64,000 nt of DNA from Lentilactobacillus sunkii DSM 19904 (GCF_001435575.1 NZ_AZEA01000005.1:45714-109713); one strand, 5' to 3'; positions 8,152 to 17,643 are shown, numbered from the stretch's first letter. Translations and numbers: made by a program. Notes: generated from the letters alone by a model not told the origin.

Positions 8152-10038
8152 TTAAAATTCATCAAACGTTGCTTCAACACTATGGTCATTAAACCCAATC
8201 GTCAACTTGTTACCATCAAGCTTTACTTCAGGAATAACAACATTTCCGTCATCGTCCAAGCTTTCGAGTTCACGGTCACCCAGGTAAAGAGATACCAATA
8301 CATAATGACCGGGCTTTAATACCCCTGTCTGTAAAGGAATCTTTGTCTTAGGGAAGTACAAATTGGTATTTGGTTCCGGAACCGATAATTCAGCTTTGAG
8401 TTCTTTTGACAAACCGATAATCCCGGTAATACCAACTTCAGTCTTGTAGAAGACGGCGTTATCAACGTTGGTCTTCATCTCAACTTGAGTTGGGGCACCG
8501 GTATCAGGAGCTGCGAAGCTTCCTTCTGCCAAATGAATCGTGCGGCCGTTGTCAATTTCATGAACCCGGACGTGCCAAGGCATTGCTGGAACAACGAAAT
8601 TCTTAATCTCAACGTCGTCATACGGTTTCCAGTCGGAGTAGACGTAATTATCATGAATTGCGTAGTTTTCGTACTTGAAAGCTGTCTGCCAGAAGTTATC
8701 AGATTCAGCAACTGCCAAAGTGTTATCATAGGCACCCTGTTTCAAAAGAACTGATCCTTTTGGTGTACTGAAACCAAATGTTGTGGAATAAACGTACTTT
8801 TCATATTTGGCTTCACCATGGGCATGCTCATGTGAATGTTGGCCAGCAGTGAATGACTGAACTTCCAAGCCATTTTGACTGTGGGCAATCAGCATTCTTG
8901 GTTCAGGCTGTTTCTTCAAAGCTTCAAACTTAAAGTCGTCGCTTTCCTTAGTGGTCCAGAATGGATCATCATCAGGAAGTGCAAAGAAGATAAAGGTCTT
9001 CAATGCCCAGTATGCTGAGGCAGGTCCGTTATAACCTTCCGCAAAGTTCATATTTGGATATGAATAACCAATTGGAATCAAACCATCAGTTTGGAAGATA
9101 TTCTGTTGGAACCACCAACGCAGGTTATTCAACAACAGATGTTTAATATCTCCTAAGCTGTATCCATCCGGCATGTCAACGTGCGCATAGGCATAAGCAG
9201 CCCAGAATGCGGCTTGGGCAAATCGATAATCCAAGCTTCGACCATAAGGAAGTGCTGCACCATCTGCAGCGAACCAGTTGGCATAGCTTGGGACAAAGGC
9301 CTTTGCCCGTTCCTTTAAGAGCTTACTTTGTTCGTTGTCGGTATGGGCCAACCCAACCGTTAAGATCGTAAAGAACTGGTAAGCAAATGGAATGTAGTTA
9401 TCAATCTGGTTCACATAACCATCGTACGACCAGCCGTGGCCCAAATAATGTTTGTTGGTAATGGCATAGTCGGCGTCGATTAATTCAGAATTATCCATAT
9501 ATCCTGAATCGTCAATGAACTGGTTAACCATGGCCCGGAAGAACAACCAGTTAGTCTTTGGAATCGTCTTGTGGTTAACCTGATCCATCCACTTCACGAT
9601 TGTTTTTTGCTTAGGAACAGATAAAGTATCCCAGAAAGTTTCTTTGGTTTCATAGAAGAAAGCAGTTAAGGCACCCATTTCAACGAAAACCTGGTCGTAG
9701 TCGCCAAGGTCTCCGCCCCAATAATCTGGGGAATCCGGATCAGTTCCGGCGATAATGCCTTCGGTCACTAGTTCGTACCAGTCAGGATGTTCATAAATGC
9801 GTTTGCGGTCGCTAAAGAATGGTCCCAGGCCCCAAAGTAAACGCATGAAGCCTTCAATCTCGGTTTTATCTTGAAGATAAACGGCACCGCTGTCGCTCAT
9901 CCGGAAACGGCCCTTGCGTTTTTGCTGAGCCAGAACTTCCATGGCTGGCGTTAAAATATCAACCAGGGCAGCCTTAACGTCAGCTTTGCTGCGTAAGGGG
10001 TTATCCTTAATTTGTTCGTTAAACAGTTTTCGTTTCAA
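8152..10038 (-). CDS. DUF2264 protein, possible glycuronidase
   Basis: About 628 aa, no signal peptide. The N-terminal half carries DUF2264 landmarks: NPLRSKADV, EGFMRLLWGLGP, GTDPDSPDYWGGDLGDYDQ, TNWLFFRAMVN and YDGYVNQIDNYIPFA. These fit an (alpha/alpha) barrel. The C-terminal half looks like a beta-rich domain of the kind seen in heparinase-like lyases and unsaturated glucuronyl hydrolases. From memory, DUF2264 enzymes have been linked to CAZy family GH154 (beta-glucuronidase); this needs checking. The best start is TTG at 10038 behind GAGGTGAT; a GTG at 10050 overlaps that site. It has its own cre site and follows lacM after a terminator. Confidence 0.75.
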   Translation of the reverse strand: MKRKLFNEQIKDNPLRSKADVKAALVDILTPAMEVLAQQKRKGRFRMSDSGAVYLQDKTEIEGFMRLLWGLGPFFSDRKRIYEHPDWYELVTEGIIAGTDPDSPDYWGGDLGDYDQVFVEMGALTAFFYETKETFWDTLSVPKQKTIVKWMDQVNHKTIPKTNWLFFRAMVNQFIDDSGYMDNSELIDADYAITNKHYLGHGWSYDGYVNQIDNYIPFAYQFFTILTVGLAHTDNEQSKLLKERAKAFVPSYANWFAADGAALPYGRSLDYRFAQAAFWAAYAYAHVDMPDGYSLGDIKHLLLNNLRWWFQQNIFQTDGLIPIGYSYPNMNFAEGYNGPASAYWALKTFIFFALPDDDPFWTTKESDDFKFEALKKQPEPRMLIAHSQNGLEVQSFTAGQHSHEHAHGEAKYEKYVYSTTFGFSTPKGSVLLKQGAYDNTLAVAESDNFWQTAFKYENYAIHDNYVYSDWKPYDDVEIKNFVVPAMPWHVRVHEIDNGRTIHLAEGSFAAPDTGAPTQVEMKTNVDNAVFYKTEVGITGIIGLSKELKAELSVPEPNTNLYFPKTKIPLQTGVLKPGHYVLVSLYLGDRELESLDDDGNVVIPEVKLDGNKLTIGFNDHSVEATFDEF

Positions 10039-10065
10039 TGCTAAGATCACCTCATCATATTATTT

Positions 10066-10079
10066 TGAAAGCGCTTTTA
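10066..10079 (+). promoter_or_regulatory. cre site upstream of DUF2264 gene
   Basis: TGAAAGCGCTTTTA matches the cre consensus at 13 of 14 positions. It lies 28 bases before the TTG start, downstream of a likely promoter on the minus strand (TTGCAT, 17 bases, TATTCT), a position that fits a CcpA roadblock. Confidence 0.6.
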
Positions 10080-10161
10080 CAGTATTAAGAATACCGCGTA
10101 TTTTACTAAAATGCAAGATGATTTAGAAAGTATTTTCCTAAAATTAACTTTTATTATGGTA

Positions 10162-10188
10162 AACAAAAAGACAGCCGTTATGGCTGCC
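10162..10188 (-). terminator. lacLM terminator
   Basis: On the minus strand GGCAGCC/GGCTGTC stem followed by TTTTTG. Confidence 0.8.
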
Positions 10189-10200
10189 TCATGCATGCAT

Positions 10201-11160
10201 TTATGCTTTCGTAATCTTAAATCCAAAATCAATATCCTTGCCAGCTGGAATGTGGTATTGTTCTTCAACATCCCTGCCCCAGCTGTCAATGCCGCCGACA
10301 CCACGAACCGCACCTAGAATCGAAACAACAGTGCGTCTTGGTAATGGCAGCTCTTCTTGATGGGTCGCGTTCTCAAGCTCTTCAGCCGTATATGGTAGGC
10401 AGCTAAAGGCAAATGGAGCACCATCTTTTTCAAATTTGATACTAAACGGCGTATCGGAGTGGTCTGAACTGTCCTTGGTGGTATTTCGGGTAACAGTTAC
10501 CCAATCAGTCTTCATGTGCACACCACAGTCTTGTGGGACCATGTAGTTGGTCACAGGCAGGCCGTCGACCTTATACTCCCCGGGAATTCCGCCAGCCATT
10601 CGATCCGGATAAGTTTCACCAGACAAGCCAGCGTACTCAAAGCCGGTAGCCGCTGTTGGCAAAATGAAGCGCATCCCAAATACCGGCAAATCAGGCAATT
10701 GATCGTTTCCAGTATAGTGGGTATGAACCTTAATAACGCCATCTGGTGTTACCGTATAACTGACATTCACGTCGGTTCTTGGAATGGTCTGTGTCCGATA
10801 GTGATAAACCACTTCAACTTTATCAGCAAACTCGTGGTTGGAATATTTGTTATTACCAGGAGCACTTGGAAATTCAATCAATTGATCATTGATTTTAATA
10901 TCAACTTTGTCTGCCCCTGAAAACATATCGGCACCATACCACTGAACAGCTTGCTTGGAGAAGCCGTTACCGTGGTCATTATCGGTGGTTGCCCGCCAGA
11001 AAGTCGGCTTGGGTTCGCGATACATCCATTCACGACCGTTAATCACCATGGACTCCATCCCGCCTCGGGTGTAATTGAAAATGTAGTGGAAATCCTCGCC
11101 ACCAACACCAATGCCACCGTCACCGTATATCACATGCAATTGTTTATTTGTGTTGACCAT
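10201..11160 (-). CDS. lacM: Beta-galactosidase small subunit
   Basis: The 319 aa small subunit of heterodimeric GH2 beta-galactosidase, equal to the C-terminal beta-sandwich (Bgal small chain) of LacZ-type enzymes. Landmarks are [15 protein letters not shown] (residues about 55-69), [19 protein letters not shown] and the late [20 protein letters not shown] precedes the ATG, and the gene overlaps the end of lacL by 17 bases, which suggests coupled translation. It is the last gene before a terminator. Confidence 0.95.
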   Translation of the reverse strand: MVNTNKQLHVIYGDGGIGVGGEDFHYIFNYTRGGMESMVINGREWMYREPKPTFWRATTDNDHGNGFSKQAVQWYGADMFSGADKVDIKINDQLIEFPSAPGNNKYSNHEFADKVEVVYHYRTQTIPRTDVNVSYTVTPDGVIKVHTHYTGNDQLPDLPVFGMRFILPTAATGFEYAGLSGETYPDRMAGGIPGEYKVDGLPVTNYMVPQDCGVHMKTDWVTVTRNTTKDSSDHSDTPFSIKFEKDGAPFAFSCLPYTAEELENATHQEELPLPRRTVVSILGAVRGVGGIDSWGRDVEEQYHIPAGKDIDFGFKITKA

Positions 11161-13033
11161 AGTAATATTTCACCTCCTGCATTGCTGGCTTTTCAGTTCG
11201 ATCCGCAAACATCAAACCGTCACCTGAAAATTCATAGTCAGACATCCGGTCATCAAAGTCGCCGCCATATCTGAGTACTTTTTTGCCGGTCACCTCATCG
11301 TTGACTTCAATGGCTTGGTCAATGAAGTCCCAGATAAAGCCGCCTGCATACATTGGATACTTGTCGATCAAGTCAATATATGATTTCATGCCGCCAAGTG
11401 AGTTACCCATATCATGCATGTATTCGCACAGCATAAACGGCTTCTTTGGATCATGATCCAAATAATCTTTAATTTCATCAGGAGAAGCGTACATCCGACT
11501 TTCAACATCGGAAATAACATCTTCGTATTTTCTGTTCTGAACAACCCCTTCATAGTGAACCAAACGGGTTGGGTCAACACTCTTGTAGAATTCTTCCATC
11601 GCCTGAATATCGTCACCGGCATAGGATTCGTTTCCCAGTGACCAGAAAAGAATGCTGGCATGGTTCTTAAGCATCTCATAATTATTTCGTGCTCGGTCAA
11701 TGACAGCAGCTTTCCACTGTGGTACGGAACCCGGAACGTTGTATGATGGCTCAACCGCACCAAGCTTCTGCCAGGTACCGTGAGACTCCAAATTATTTTC
11801 AGCCATCACGTAAATCCCATTAATGTCACATAAGTGATACCACAACGTGTGATCAGGATAGTGGCAGGTTCTCACAGCATTGATGTTGTTCTTCTTGAAG
11901 GTTCGGATATCAGCCTTCATATCGTCGACGGAAACAACCCGGCCGGAATGGCAATCCCATTCATGGCGGTTAACGCCGTTAATAATCAGGCGCTTACCGT
12001 TCAACGTGATAACCTTGTCGGAATTAATTTCAATCTTCCTGAAGCCAAATTTGTAAGGCACAATCTCAAGGACATGACCATCTTTATCATCAATTTCAAT
12101 TGTGAGCTGGTAAAGATAGGGATCATGATTGTCGTAGAGATGAACGTTTTTGAATTCAATATCTTTTAGCGAAATTGAATCGGTAACCGGTTGAGTTTCG
12201 TCGTATAGTTGCTTTCCGTCAGCATCCGTCACTTGTACTTTTGCTGTGGCACCGGACTTGTTAACCGTCATCTTGGTGTCGACGTTCAAAGTTCCATCTT
12301 TAAGATCATCAGACAACGTTGGCTTGATTGTCAGGTCCTCAATATGAATTTCAGGTTGGGCAATCAACGAAACATCCCTGAAAATCCCAAAGAATCGGAA
12401 CATATCCTGGTCTTCCAGCCATGCCGCTGTGCTCAGCTTAAAGGCTTCCACTGCCAACGTGTTCTTACCTTCCTGCAGATAAGGTGTCAAATCAAACTCC
12501 GACGGTGTAAAACTGTCTTCCGCATAACCCAGAAAATGCCCGTTCAGCCAGACGTACATGGCCTTTTCGACACCATCAAAGCGAACGCGGACCTTTTTAT
12601 CTTTAAATTCTGAATTCAGAGTAAATTTTTTGATGTATTGACCAACTGGATTATCAGTCGCCTCACTGAACTGCCCCTCAGCCTTGTCATTTTGGTCAAG
12701 CGCGTATGCCGGACGGCGATAAATCTTGCCTTCCCAAGGATACATCGTGTTAATGTAATGAAATTTATCGTATCCCGCAAATTCAATGTGTTGAGGGACC
12801 TTGATATGATCAAAGTCACTGCTGTCAAAATCGGCAGCATAAAAATTCTTGATTCGGTGCATTGGGTCCTTTGCATAAGCAAATTGCCACTGCCCGTTTA
12901 AGCTTTGCACATAACTGCTTTGACCATTCCTAATCTCATCATTACTTTGATAAAATTGATGGTCGCTGTGTGCAGGAATCATCCCCACCCGAAATGTTTC
13001 GGGATCGTCTAGCCATTTAATGTCTGGTTCCAT
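11144..13033 (-). CDS. lacL: Beta-galactosidase large subunit
   Basis: The 629 aa catalytic subunit (GH2) that hydrolyses lactose and other beta-galactosides with LacM. Order seen: sugar-binding domain, immunoglobulin-like domain, then the barrel with [24 protein letters not shown] (acid/base Glu near residue 467) and [11 protein letters not shown] (nucleophile Glu near residue 536). The start ATG has GAGGAG upstream. The promoter carries a cre site over its spacer and -10. Being inside a uronate island, the enzyme may act on galactosyl parts of the same glycans as well as lactose; that is inference. Confidence 0.95.
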   Translation of the reverse strand: MEPDIKWLDDPETFRVGMIPAHSDHQFYQSNDEIRNGQSSYVQSLNGQWQFAYAKDPMHRIKNFYAADFDSSDFDHIKVPQHIEFAGYDKFHYINTMYPWEGKIYRRPAYALDQNDKAEGQFSEATDNPVGQYIKKFTLNSEFKDKKVRVRFDGVEKAMYVWLNGHFLGYAEDSFTPSEFDLTPYLQEGKNTLAVEAFKLSTAAWLEDQDMFRFFGIFRDVSLIAQPEIHIEDLTIKPTLSDDLKDGTLNVDTKMTVNKSGATAKVQVTDADGKQLYDETQPVTDSISLKDIEFKNVHLYDNHDPYLYQLTIEIDDKDGHVLEIVPYKFGFRKIEINSDKVITLNGKRLIINGVNRHEWDCHSGRVVSVDDMKADIRTFKKNNINAVRTCHYPDHTLWYHLCDINGIYVMAENNLESHGTWQKLGAVEPSYNVPGSVPQWKAAVIDRARNNYEMLKNHASILFWSLGNESYAGDDIQAMEEFYKSVDPTRLVHYEGVVQNRKYEDVISDVESRMYASPDEIKDYLDHDPKKPFMLCEYMHDMGNSLGGMKSYIDLIDKYPMYAGGFIWDFIDQAIEVNDEVTGKKVLRYGGDFDDRMSDYEFSGDGLMFADRTEKPAMQEVKYYYGQHK

Positions 13034-13075
13034 GAACTTATCACACTCCTCTAGCTTAGTATGAACACTAACTAC

Positions 13076-13104
13076 AATGTAAGCGCTTTATGGATTTTTG
13101 TCAA
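13076..13104 (-). promoter_or_regulatory. lacL promoter with cre
   Basis: On the minus strand TTGACA (13099-13104), 17 bases, TACATT (13076-13081). The cre-like TGTAAGCGCTTTAT (13078-13091, 12 of 14) overlaps the spacer and -10, so CcpA binding would block RNA polymerase. No CTAATATATTAG operator is present. Confidence 0.7.
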
Positions 13105-13160
13105 TAAACAATTTATTCCATTGATTAAATGTTTAATAATATTTACTAAATATTTTAAAA

Positions 13161-13191
13161 CAAAAAATCAGGCCCTATGTAAGGACCTGAT
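13161..13191 (-). terminator. Terminator after paralogue C
   Basis: On the minus strand ATCAGGTCC/GGGCCTGAT stem followed by TTTTTTG. Confidence 0.8.
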
Positions 13192-13220
13192 TAATAGTGA
13201 CAAGATTAATGACTATAACT

Positions 13221-13601
13221 TTATTTATTCCCGTGGCCGTGCTTAAAGCGGGCATTTGGTTCCGATGCAAGCATCTTTGAAAAGACGTCGGTCAAGCTTT
13301 CACTCTGATCTTCGAACTTCTTGTTCAAAACAAGCTGTCTGAAATCTTCGATCGAGATATGTTCAACATCTTTAAATGGAAGCGGCGCGTTTACGTCGCC
13401 GGTGGTTTGATTCAAACCGGTCTTCAGGGTGATAATCAACCCTTCTTTACTGTCCAAAGTAACCACGTAATATTCGTAGTAACTTGGGGTTTCATAATTT
13501 CCAGTTAAATCTTTGTGATCCTTGAAGTATTCGTAAATAAAGTCTGCAAATGCATCCTTTGACTGTAAAGCTCGTTTCCAGTCATCTGAGTTCACTGACA
13601 T
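13221..13601 (-). CDS. Small unknown protein, transporter-linked paralogue C
   Basis: A 126 aa protein of the same unnamed family as 1205-1597 and 1648-2019: DDWKRALQSKDAF, LTGNYETPSYYEYY, NAPLPFK, EDFRQLVLNKKF and SLTDVF are shared. Its C-terminal tail differs (histidine-rich KHGHG). It lies 40 bases after an MFS transporter and shares its promoter, repeating the transporter-then-small-protein order seen at 1-4 kb although this transporter is only distantly related to the GPH one. No membrane segment or signal. Function unknown. Confidence 0.75.
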   Translation of the reverse strand: MSVNSDDWKRALQSKDAFADFIYEYFKDHKDLTGNYETPSYYEYYVVTLDSKEGLIITLKTGLNQTTGDVNAPLPFKDVEHISIEDFRQLVLNKKFEDQSESLTDVFSKMLASEPNARFKHGHGNK

Positions 13602-13640
13602 AGTTCATCCCTCTTCCTTACAAATAACGATTCATTGTTA

Positions 13641-14933
13641 CTACTTAACACGCTTAATCATGGCAATCGCAATACCACCAATAATTTCCATACCAATGGC
13701 AAAGATGAAGATGGCACCGTAACCAAAGGCTTCAACAATGGCTGAAGCAACCATGGCACCAAGCATTTGACCTAAGGTGTTGGCCAAGTTAATTAATCCC
13801 AAATTCTTACCGGCAGTATCTGATGATGGCAAAACATCCATGTTCAAGGCACCATCAACTGAGTTGTACAAACCATTACCAAAAGCAGCGATAACGGCAT
13901 ATGCAAACATTGCCCATGGTTCCTTAACAAACAGTGGGAACAGTGCGGCAGCACCCAAAGCGAAGGTTGCAATTACAACTGGGGCTTTAACACGGCCAAG
14001 CTTATCGGCAAGTGGTCCACCAACCAGGGCAAAGAACACACCGATAAAGAGCATGATGGAACTAAAGATTGAAATTGAAACGCCGGCTTGACCGGTATTT
14101 TGACCAATGTAATCAGTGAAAATAAACAGCAGGAAGGTCGTAACAATTGTTGAACCAACAACCATGAAGAACTTACCGAACAAAGCCAGGTAGAAGTCAC
14201 GGGCATCATGAGTTGGGAAGAAGAAGTACTTCTTCAAACTATCTTTATCAAACTTAACTTTTGGTTCGTCAAGGTTGCCTTTTTCGTTAATGAGCAACAC
14301 ATGGATGAAAGCTAAGATAACGGTACACCCAGCCATGAAGTAAATACCAAATTTAACGTTACCCAGGAATTGAGCTGCTAACAGGGCGAATCCTTGTTGG
14401 GCAATGGTAAATCCAACTCCATAGAACGTCGACACGGTACCTCGCCATTTTGGCGCAACCCGATCTGAAATCTGCGGGTATATGGCGGCCGCAATCGCAT
14501 TTTCAGCGGCTGCTGCAACAATCCAAATTCCAATAATGGCAACAATGGACTTCGTGTTGGCAATCAGTACCAATGAAATCGCGATCGCAATGGTTCCTAA
14601 TACAATATATGGCTTACGTTTACCAAAGCGCGTCCTGGTAACATCAGATAATGCACCAAACAACAGGTTGGTGACCGCACCGGTAATTGAAGCGATTGTT
14701 GCAAGGATACCAACGGCCCAAACTTTATGAGCCGGATCCAGTTGCGCGAACAATTGTGGAATTAAAACGCTTCGAGTAGATCCGATAGGACCATACCAAC
14801 ATAATGGTGCTAAAAACATTGCGGATGAAATCATCCAAGGTAACTTGGGCTGTTGTTCATCCTTAACTTTGGCGTTGGTAACAACACCAACGGTTGTTTT
14901 AACAACGTCTTTTTCTTCATCTTTTTTGGCCAT
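13641..14933 (-). CDS. MFS sugar transporter
   Basis: About 430 aa, 12 predicted membrane segments. The loop between helices 2 and 3 carries GALSDVTRTRFGKRKPYI, and DRVAPKWRGTVST and GGPLADKLGRVKAPV match MFS signatures of the type seen in disaccharide or glycoside carriers. The ATG at 14933 has AGGAG eight bases upstream; an upstream GTG at 14942 overlaps that site. It is first in an operon with small paralogue C. Its promoter module is nearly identical to that of the GPH operon, so both are probably induced together. Substrate not known; a uronate- or galactose-containing oligosaccharide is likely. Confidence 0.85.
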   Translation of the reverse strand: MAKKDEEKDVVKTTVGVVTNAKVKDEQQPKLPWMISSAMFLAPLCWYGPIGSTRSVLIPQLFAQLDPAHKVWAVGILATIASITGAVTNLLFGALSDVTRTRFGKRKPYIVLGTIAIAISLVLIANTKSIVAIIGIWIVAAAAENAIAAAIYPQISDRVAPKWRGTVSTFYGVGFTIAQQGFALLAAQFLGNVKFGIYFMAGCTVILAFIHVLLINEKGNLDEPKVKFDKDSLKKYFFFPTHDARDFYLALFGKFFMVVGSTIVTTFLLFIFTDYIGQNTGQAGVSISIFSSIMLFIGVFFALVGGPLADKLGRVKAPVVIATFALGAAALFPLFVKEPWAMFAYAVIAAFGNGLYNSVDGALNMDVLPSSDTAGKNLGLINLANTLGQMLGAMVASAIVEAFGYGAIFIFAIGMEIIGGIAIAMIKRVK

Positions 14934-15070
14934 GAATTTCACTCCTAATTAAAAATTTTGTGCTTCCAACTACTTAACCTGAGCTTGCGAACCGAATAAG
15001 TGAGCCTGCAGCGCCTCCCCTGAGCATTAATACTCAATCATGTAATCATTGTGATCACAGTTGGAGCATC

Positions 15071-15084
15071 ATTAACCGCTTACA
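15071..15084 (-). promoter_or_regulatory. Second cre-like site before MFS gene
   Basis: TGTAAGCGGTTAAT on the minus strand matches the cre consensus at 12 of 14 positions. It lies within the transcribed leader, about 140 bases before the start codon. Confidence 0.4.
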
Positions 15085-15201
15085 TTTTGCCTAAAAATAT
15101 AAAAGCATTCAGTGTTCAGTGAGTGATCGTCCAAAAATAAATCTAAAAATTGCTTTTTCGTCGTAACGATCAAGCCCACATTATCGTTTGGAAACGATGG
15201 A

Positions 15202-15219
15202 ATACTTATATATCAGCAT
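15202..15219. promoter_or_regulatory. Palindromic operator, probable GntR site
   Basis: ATACTTATATATCAGCAT differs by only two bases from the operator at 3918-3935 and has the same place just after the -10. A separate imperfect inverted repeat, ATCGTTT GG AAACGAT, lies beside it at 15183-15198. Confidence 0.65.
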
Positions 15220-15223
15220 CTAT

Positions 15224-15252
15224 ATAATAGCGCTTGAAGAAAGCGCTGTCAA
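15224..15252 (-). promoter_or_regulatory. Promoter of MFS operon with cre
   Basis: On the minus strand TTGACA (15247-15252), a 17-base spacer and TATTAT (15224-15229). The cre AGAAAGCGCTGTCA (15238-15251, 13 of 14) overlaps the -35 and spacer. The leader from here to 14933 is about 280 bases and encodes nothing I can recognise. The rest of the gap (15253-15509) holds only the phosphatase terminator. Confidence 0.8.
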
Positions 15253-15463
15253 CATAGTTTTTCTATTTTTTACTAGAATTATTCGTATCAATGATTAGCA
15301 GCTTTTACAGAACCAGCGGTGATATACTGCTTACCGGCGACGATATAAGCCCATTTTAGTTAAATGAAATTCCCCTACTGATTACCAGCAATTGATATGT
15401 TAGTTCGATAGAAAGGAAAATAGTTAGTATAACGATAATTAATTTCTTAATTTTTAGTAAATC

Positions 15464-15498
15464 AAAAAGCTACCAGACAGTTTCCTATCTGATAGCCT
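15464..15498 (-). terminator. Terminator of phosphatase gene
   Basis: On the minus strand GGCTATCAGATAG pairs with a TCTGGTAGC arm and is followed by TTTTT. Confidence 0.7.
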
Positions 15499-15509
15499 TA
15501 ATCTGCTTA

Positions 15510-16373
15510 TTACTCCAAATACATTTCTCTTAGTCGTTCCTGCTGTTCATGAGTGATGTGAAGGCCTTCGGTAATATATTCACCAACCGATCCATAATCT
15601 TGGTGAATCTCATCAATTAAGGCTTTCAGATATGATAAATCAACACCACCATCAATCTTTGCGAATTTGATTTCAGCGCGACTGGCACCCTTTGCTTTCA
15701 AGTGGGCAATCCGTTGATTGATTTGAACTTACAAAAAATCATTGGAAGCTACATAGTCCTTGAATATCGTTCTGGAATCAACTCCCAACACGTACAGAAC
15801 CAATGCTGCAGCAACCCCTGTCCGGTCCTTTCCGGAAGTACAGTGCCACAAAAATGCCTGGCCGATCGGCTTGTTTAAAAGGCTTGAGAATAAATCATGG
15901 TAGACTTTTCTGGCCTGAGGTGAAGTTGCGTAGGTCCGGTAATGCTTGCGATTATTTTCTGGATTAATTTGATAATAATACGTTTCCCGAGTATCAACGG
16001 TATCATTGATGTACTTAACACCAGGGATGGTAACGTCTGGGTTCTCGCTGACTTCTTCAGGGCGACGTAAATCAAAATCAACTGCCAAATTATAAGTATT
16101 TTGAAGTTTATTAATATCCATTTGGGTTAACTGATTTAATCTGGCTGATCTCAAAAGAACATGACTTTTAACGACCAAACCGTCTTTGGTCGGATAGCCA
16201 CCCATATCGCGGACGTTGAAAGCGCCCTCTAAGTGAATTTCATGTTCTTTCACATTTTTCAGTGTTCTTACAGCAGGTTGACTGATGGAAAAAGTGTTTG
16301 TGGAGTCTCCAGTGGTTGGAATTGCCTCCCCGGTTAATGCTGAAGCGGCAAATGATTCATTGCTTTCTTTCAT
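15510..16373 (-). pseudogene. Tyrosine phosphatase interrupted by in-frame TAA
   Basis: Bacterial tyrosine/phosphoinositide phosphatase of the PF13350 type. GAFNVRDMGGYPTKDG, then the P-loop HCTSGKDRTG (Cys near residue 178) are intact. The reading frame meets TAA at 15729-15731 after 214 codons, then continues in the same frame for 72 codons to 15510 (IDGGVDLSYL, YGSVGEYITEG), which reads like the C-terminal part of this family. One base change explains the break; no frameshift is needed. Read through, it would be about 287 aa. The truncated product keeps the catalytic loop but loses the C-terminal helices. Start ATG at 16373 with AGGAGG. Confidence 0.8.
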
Positions 16374-16485
16374 GTAAAACCCTCCTAACTTTCTCAATCT
16401 CGCACATTCCAATGTAACACTTTTAGTATAGAAGGGTAATGTTTTTGCTTGGTTTCGTTTGTGTAAAGGATTGGTAAAAAAGAAA

Positions 16486-16603
16486 GAGTGTGAAAACCGG
16501 CGCCTTGACCCCAGAATTTAAGGGAATCAAGTGATCATTCCAGCGCTTGGAATGGTCACTTGATTCCCTTAAATGGCCGGGGGCAGCCGGATTGAACACG
16601 TTT
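16486..16603 (+). repeat. Intergenic hairpin element copy 1
   Basis: Begins GAGTGTGA and ends GAACACGTTT. The core is a very long hairpin: arms 16517-16542 and 16548-16573 pair at 25 of 26 positions around a five-base loop, with outer CCGG.GCC pairing. It lies after corA, where it may also stop transcription. Same ends as the copies at 39020, 46314, 46431 and 57673. Nothing else was seen in the 321-base gap. Confidence 0.75.
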
Positions 16604-16694
16604 TATCAAAATAAAAGTCGTGCCGACCTCAACGACAAAACTACTTCACTTTTCATGACGCTTTCAACCCTTTTCACGCCACCAAACTCAACCC

Positions 16695-17603
16695 CTACAT
16701 CTTCCGCCGAGCTTTCAACATAATCAGCATGGCCACAATCAAAACAACCGAAATTCCCAACGTCACCATCCAGGCATATTGCATGGTTGCCAACGGTAAT
16801 TTGACATTCATCCCGTAGAATCCGGTGATGATCGTTGGAACGGCCATTGTCAGAGACCAAATGGTTAGAAATTTCATCGTGTCATTCAGATTATTGTTAG
16901 CGATGCTGTTAAAGGTGTGATCAATTCGATCGACCACTTGAGTTTCAATTTCAAACATCCGTTGAACCTGTTCACCTTCAATTTGAACATCCTCAAACAA
17001 ATCCAGCTTATCCTGATCGGCACCAACCCCAAAATGAGTCTTTGGTAATCGATTGAGTTCACTGAGATTGGTTTGAACACCACTTGATAGGAAGGTTAAA
17101 GTCTGTTGCAAATGCGACAAAGCCACCAGATCGCTATTCTTCGTGTTCTTATTAAGGGTTTTATCCAAATAATTCCGCTTCTTAGTAATCCCTCTTGCAA
17201 TTGGAATAAAGCTGTCAACGACGGCAAATAAAGTTTCCAGAATAAACGAGTCGACATTTTGAACTTCCGGGTTATCCCTTGCAGAATACAGAGCGGTGTT
17301 AACTTCTGGAATATGGCTCTGATTGAATGTAAACAAGACGCCCTTGTGAAGGAGCATCCCAAATGGTTGGGTAATGTATCTCAGCGCATCCTTATCCAGT
17401 GCATATGGAGCCAGGAAAATAAATAATTGGTCATCTTCATTAATGTCATAGACATAATTGGTGCTTTCATCTCTATCAGTAACGTACTCGATGATGTCCT
17501 CATCAATTCCGTAGTCATTTTCGAGTGTTTCGCGTTCTTCGGCATTAATTTGAATCGTTTCAATCCACTTGGTGCCGTTAATCATCTTTTCAGGTTTGAT
17601 CAT
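16695..17603 (-). CDS. corA: CorA-family magnesium transporter
   Basis: About 302 aa membrane channel for Mg2+ (perhaps other divalent cations). A large N-terminal cytosolic part is followed by two C-terminal membrane helices; the signature GFYGMNVKLP lies between them near residue 263, and a basic tail KARRKM ends the protein. The ATG at 17603 has AGGGGGA seven bases upstream, preferred to the TTG at 17609. Monocistronic. Next to mntH, giving a small metal-transport cluster, but each has its own terminator or repeat. Confidence 0.9.
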   Translation of the reverse strand: MIKPEKMINGTKWIETIQINAEERETLENDYGIDEDIIEYVTDRDESTNYVYDINEDDQLFIFLAPYALDKDALRYITQPFGMLLHKGVLFTFNQSHIPEVNTALYSARDNPEVQNVDSFILETLFAVVDSFIPIARGITKKRNYLDKTLNKNTKNSDLVALSHLQQTLTFLSSGVQTNLSELNRLPKTHFGVGADQDKLDLFEDVQIEGEQVQRMFEIETQVVDRIDHTFNSIANNNLNDTMKFLTIWSLTMAVPTIITGFYGMNVKLPLATMQYAWMVTLGISVVLIVAMLIMLKARRKM

Positions 17604-17643
17604 TGCCAATCCCCCTGTTAGTTGTTAGTTTCTATTTTAGCCC

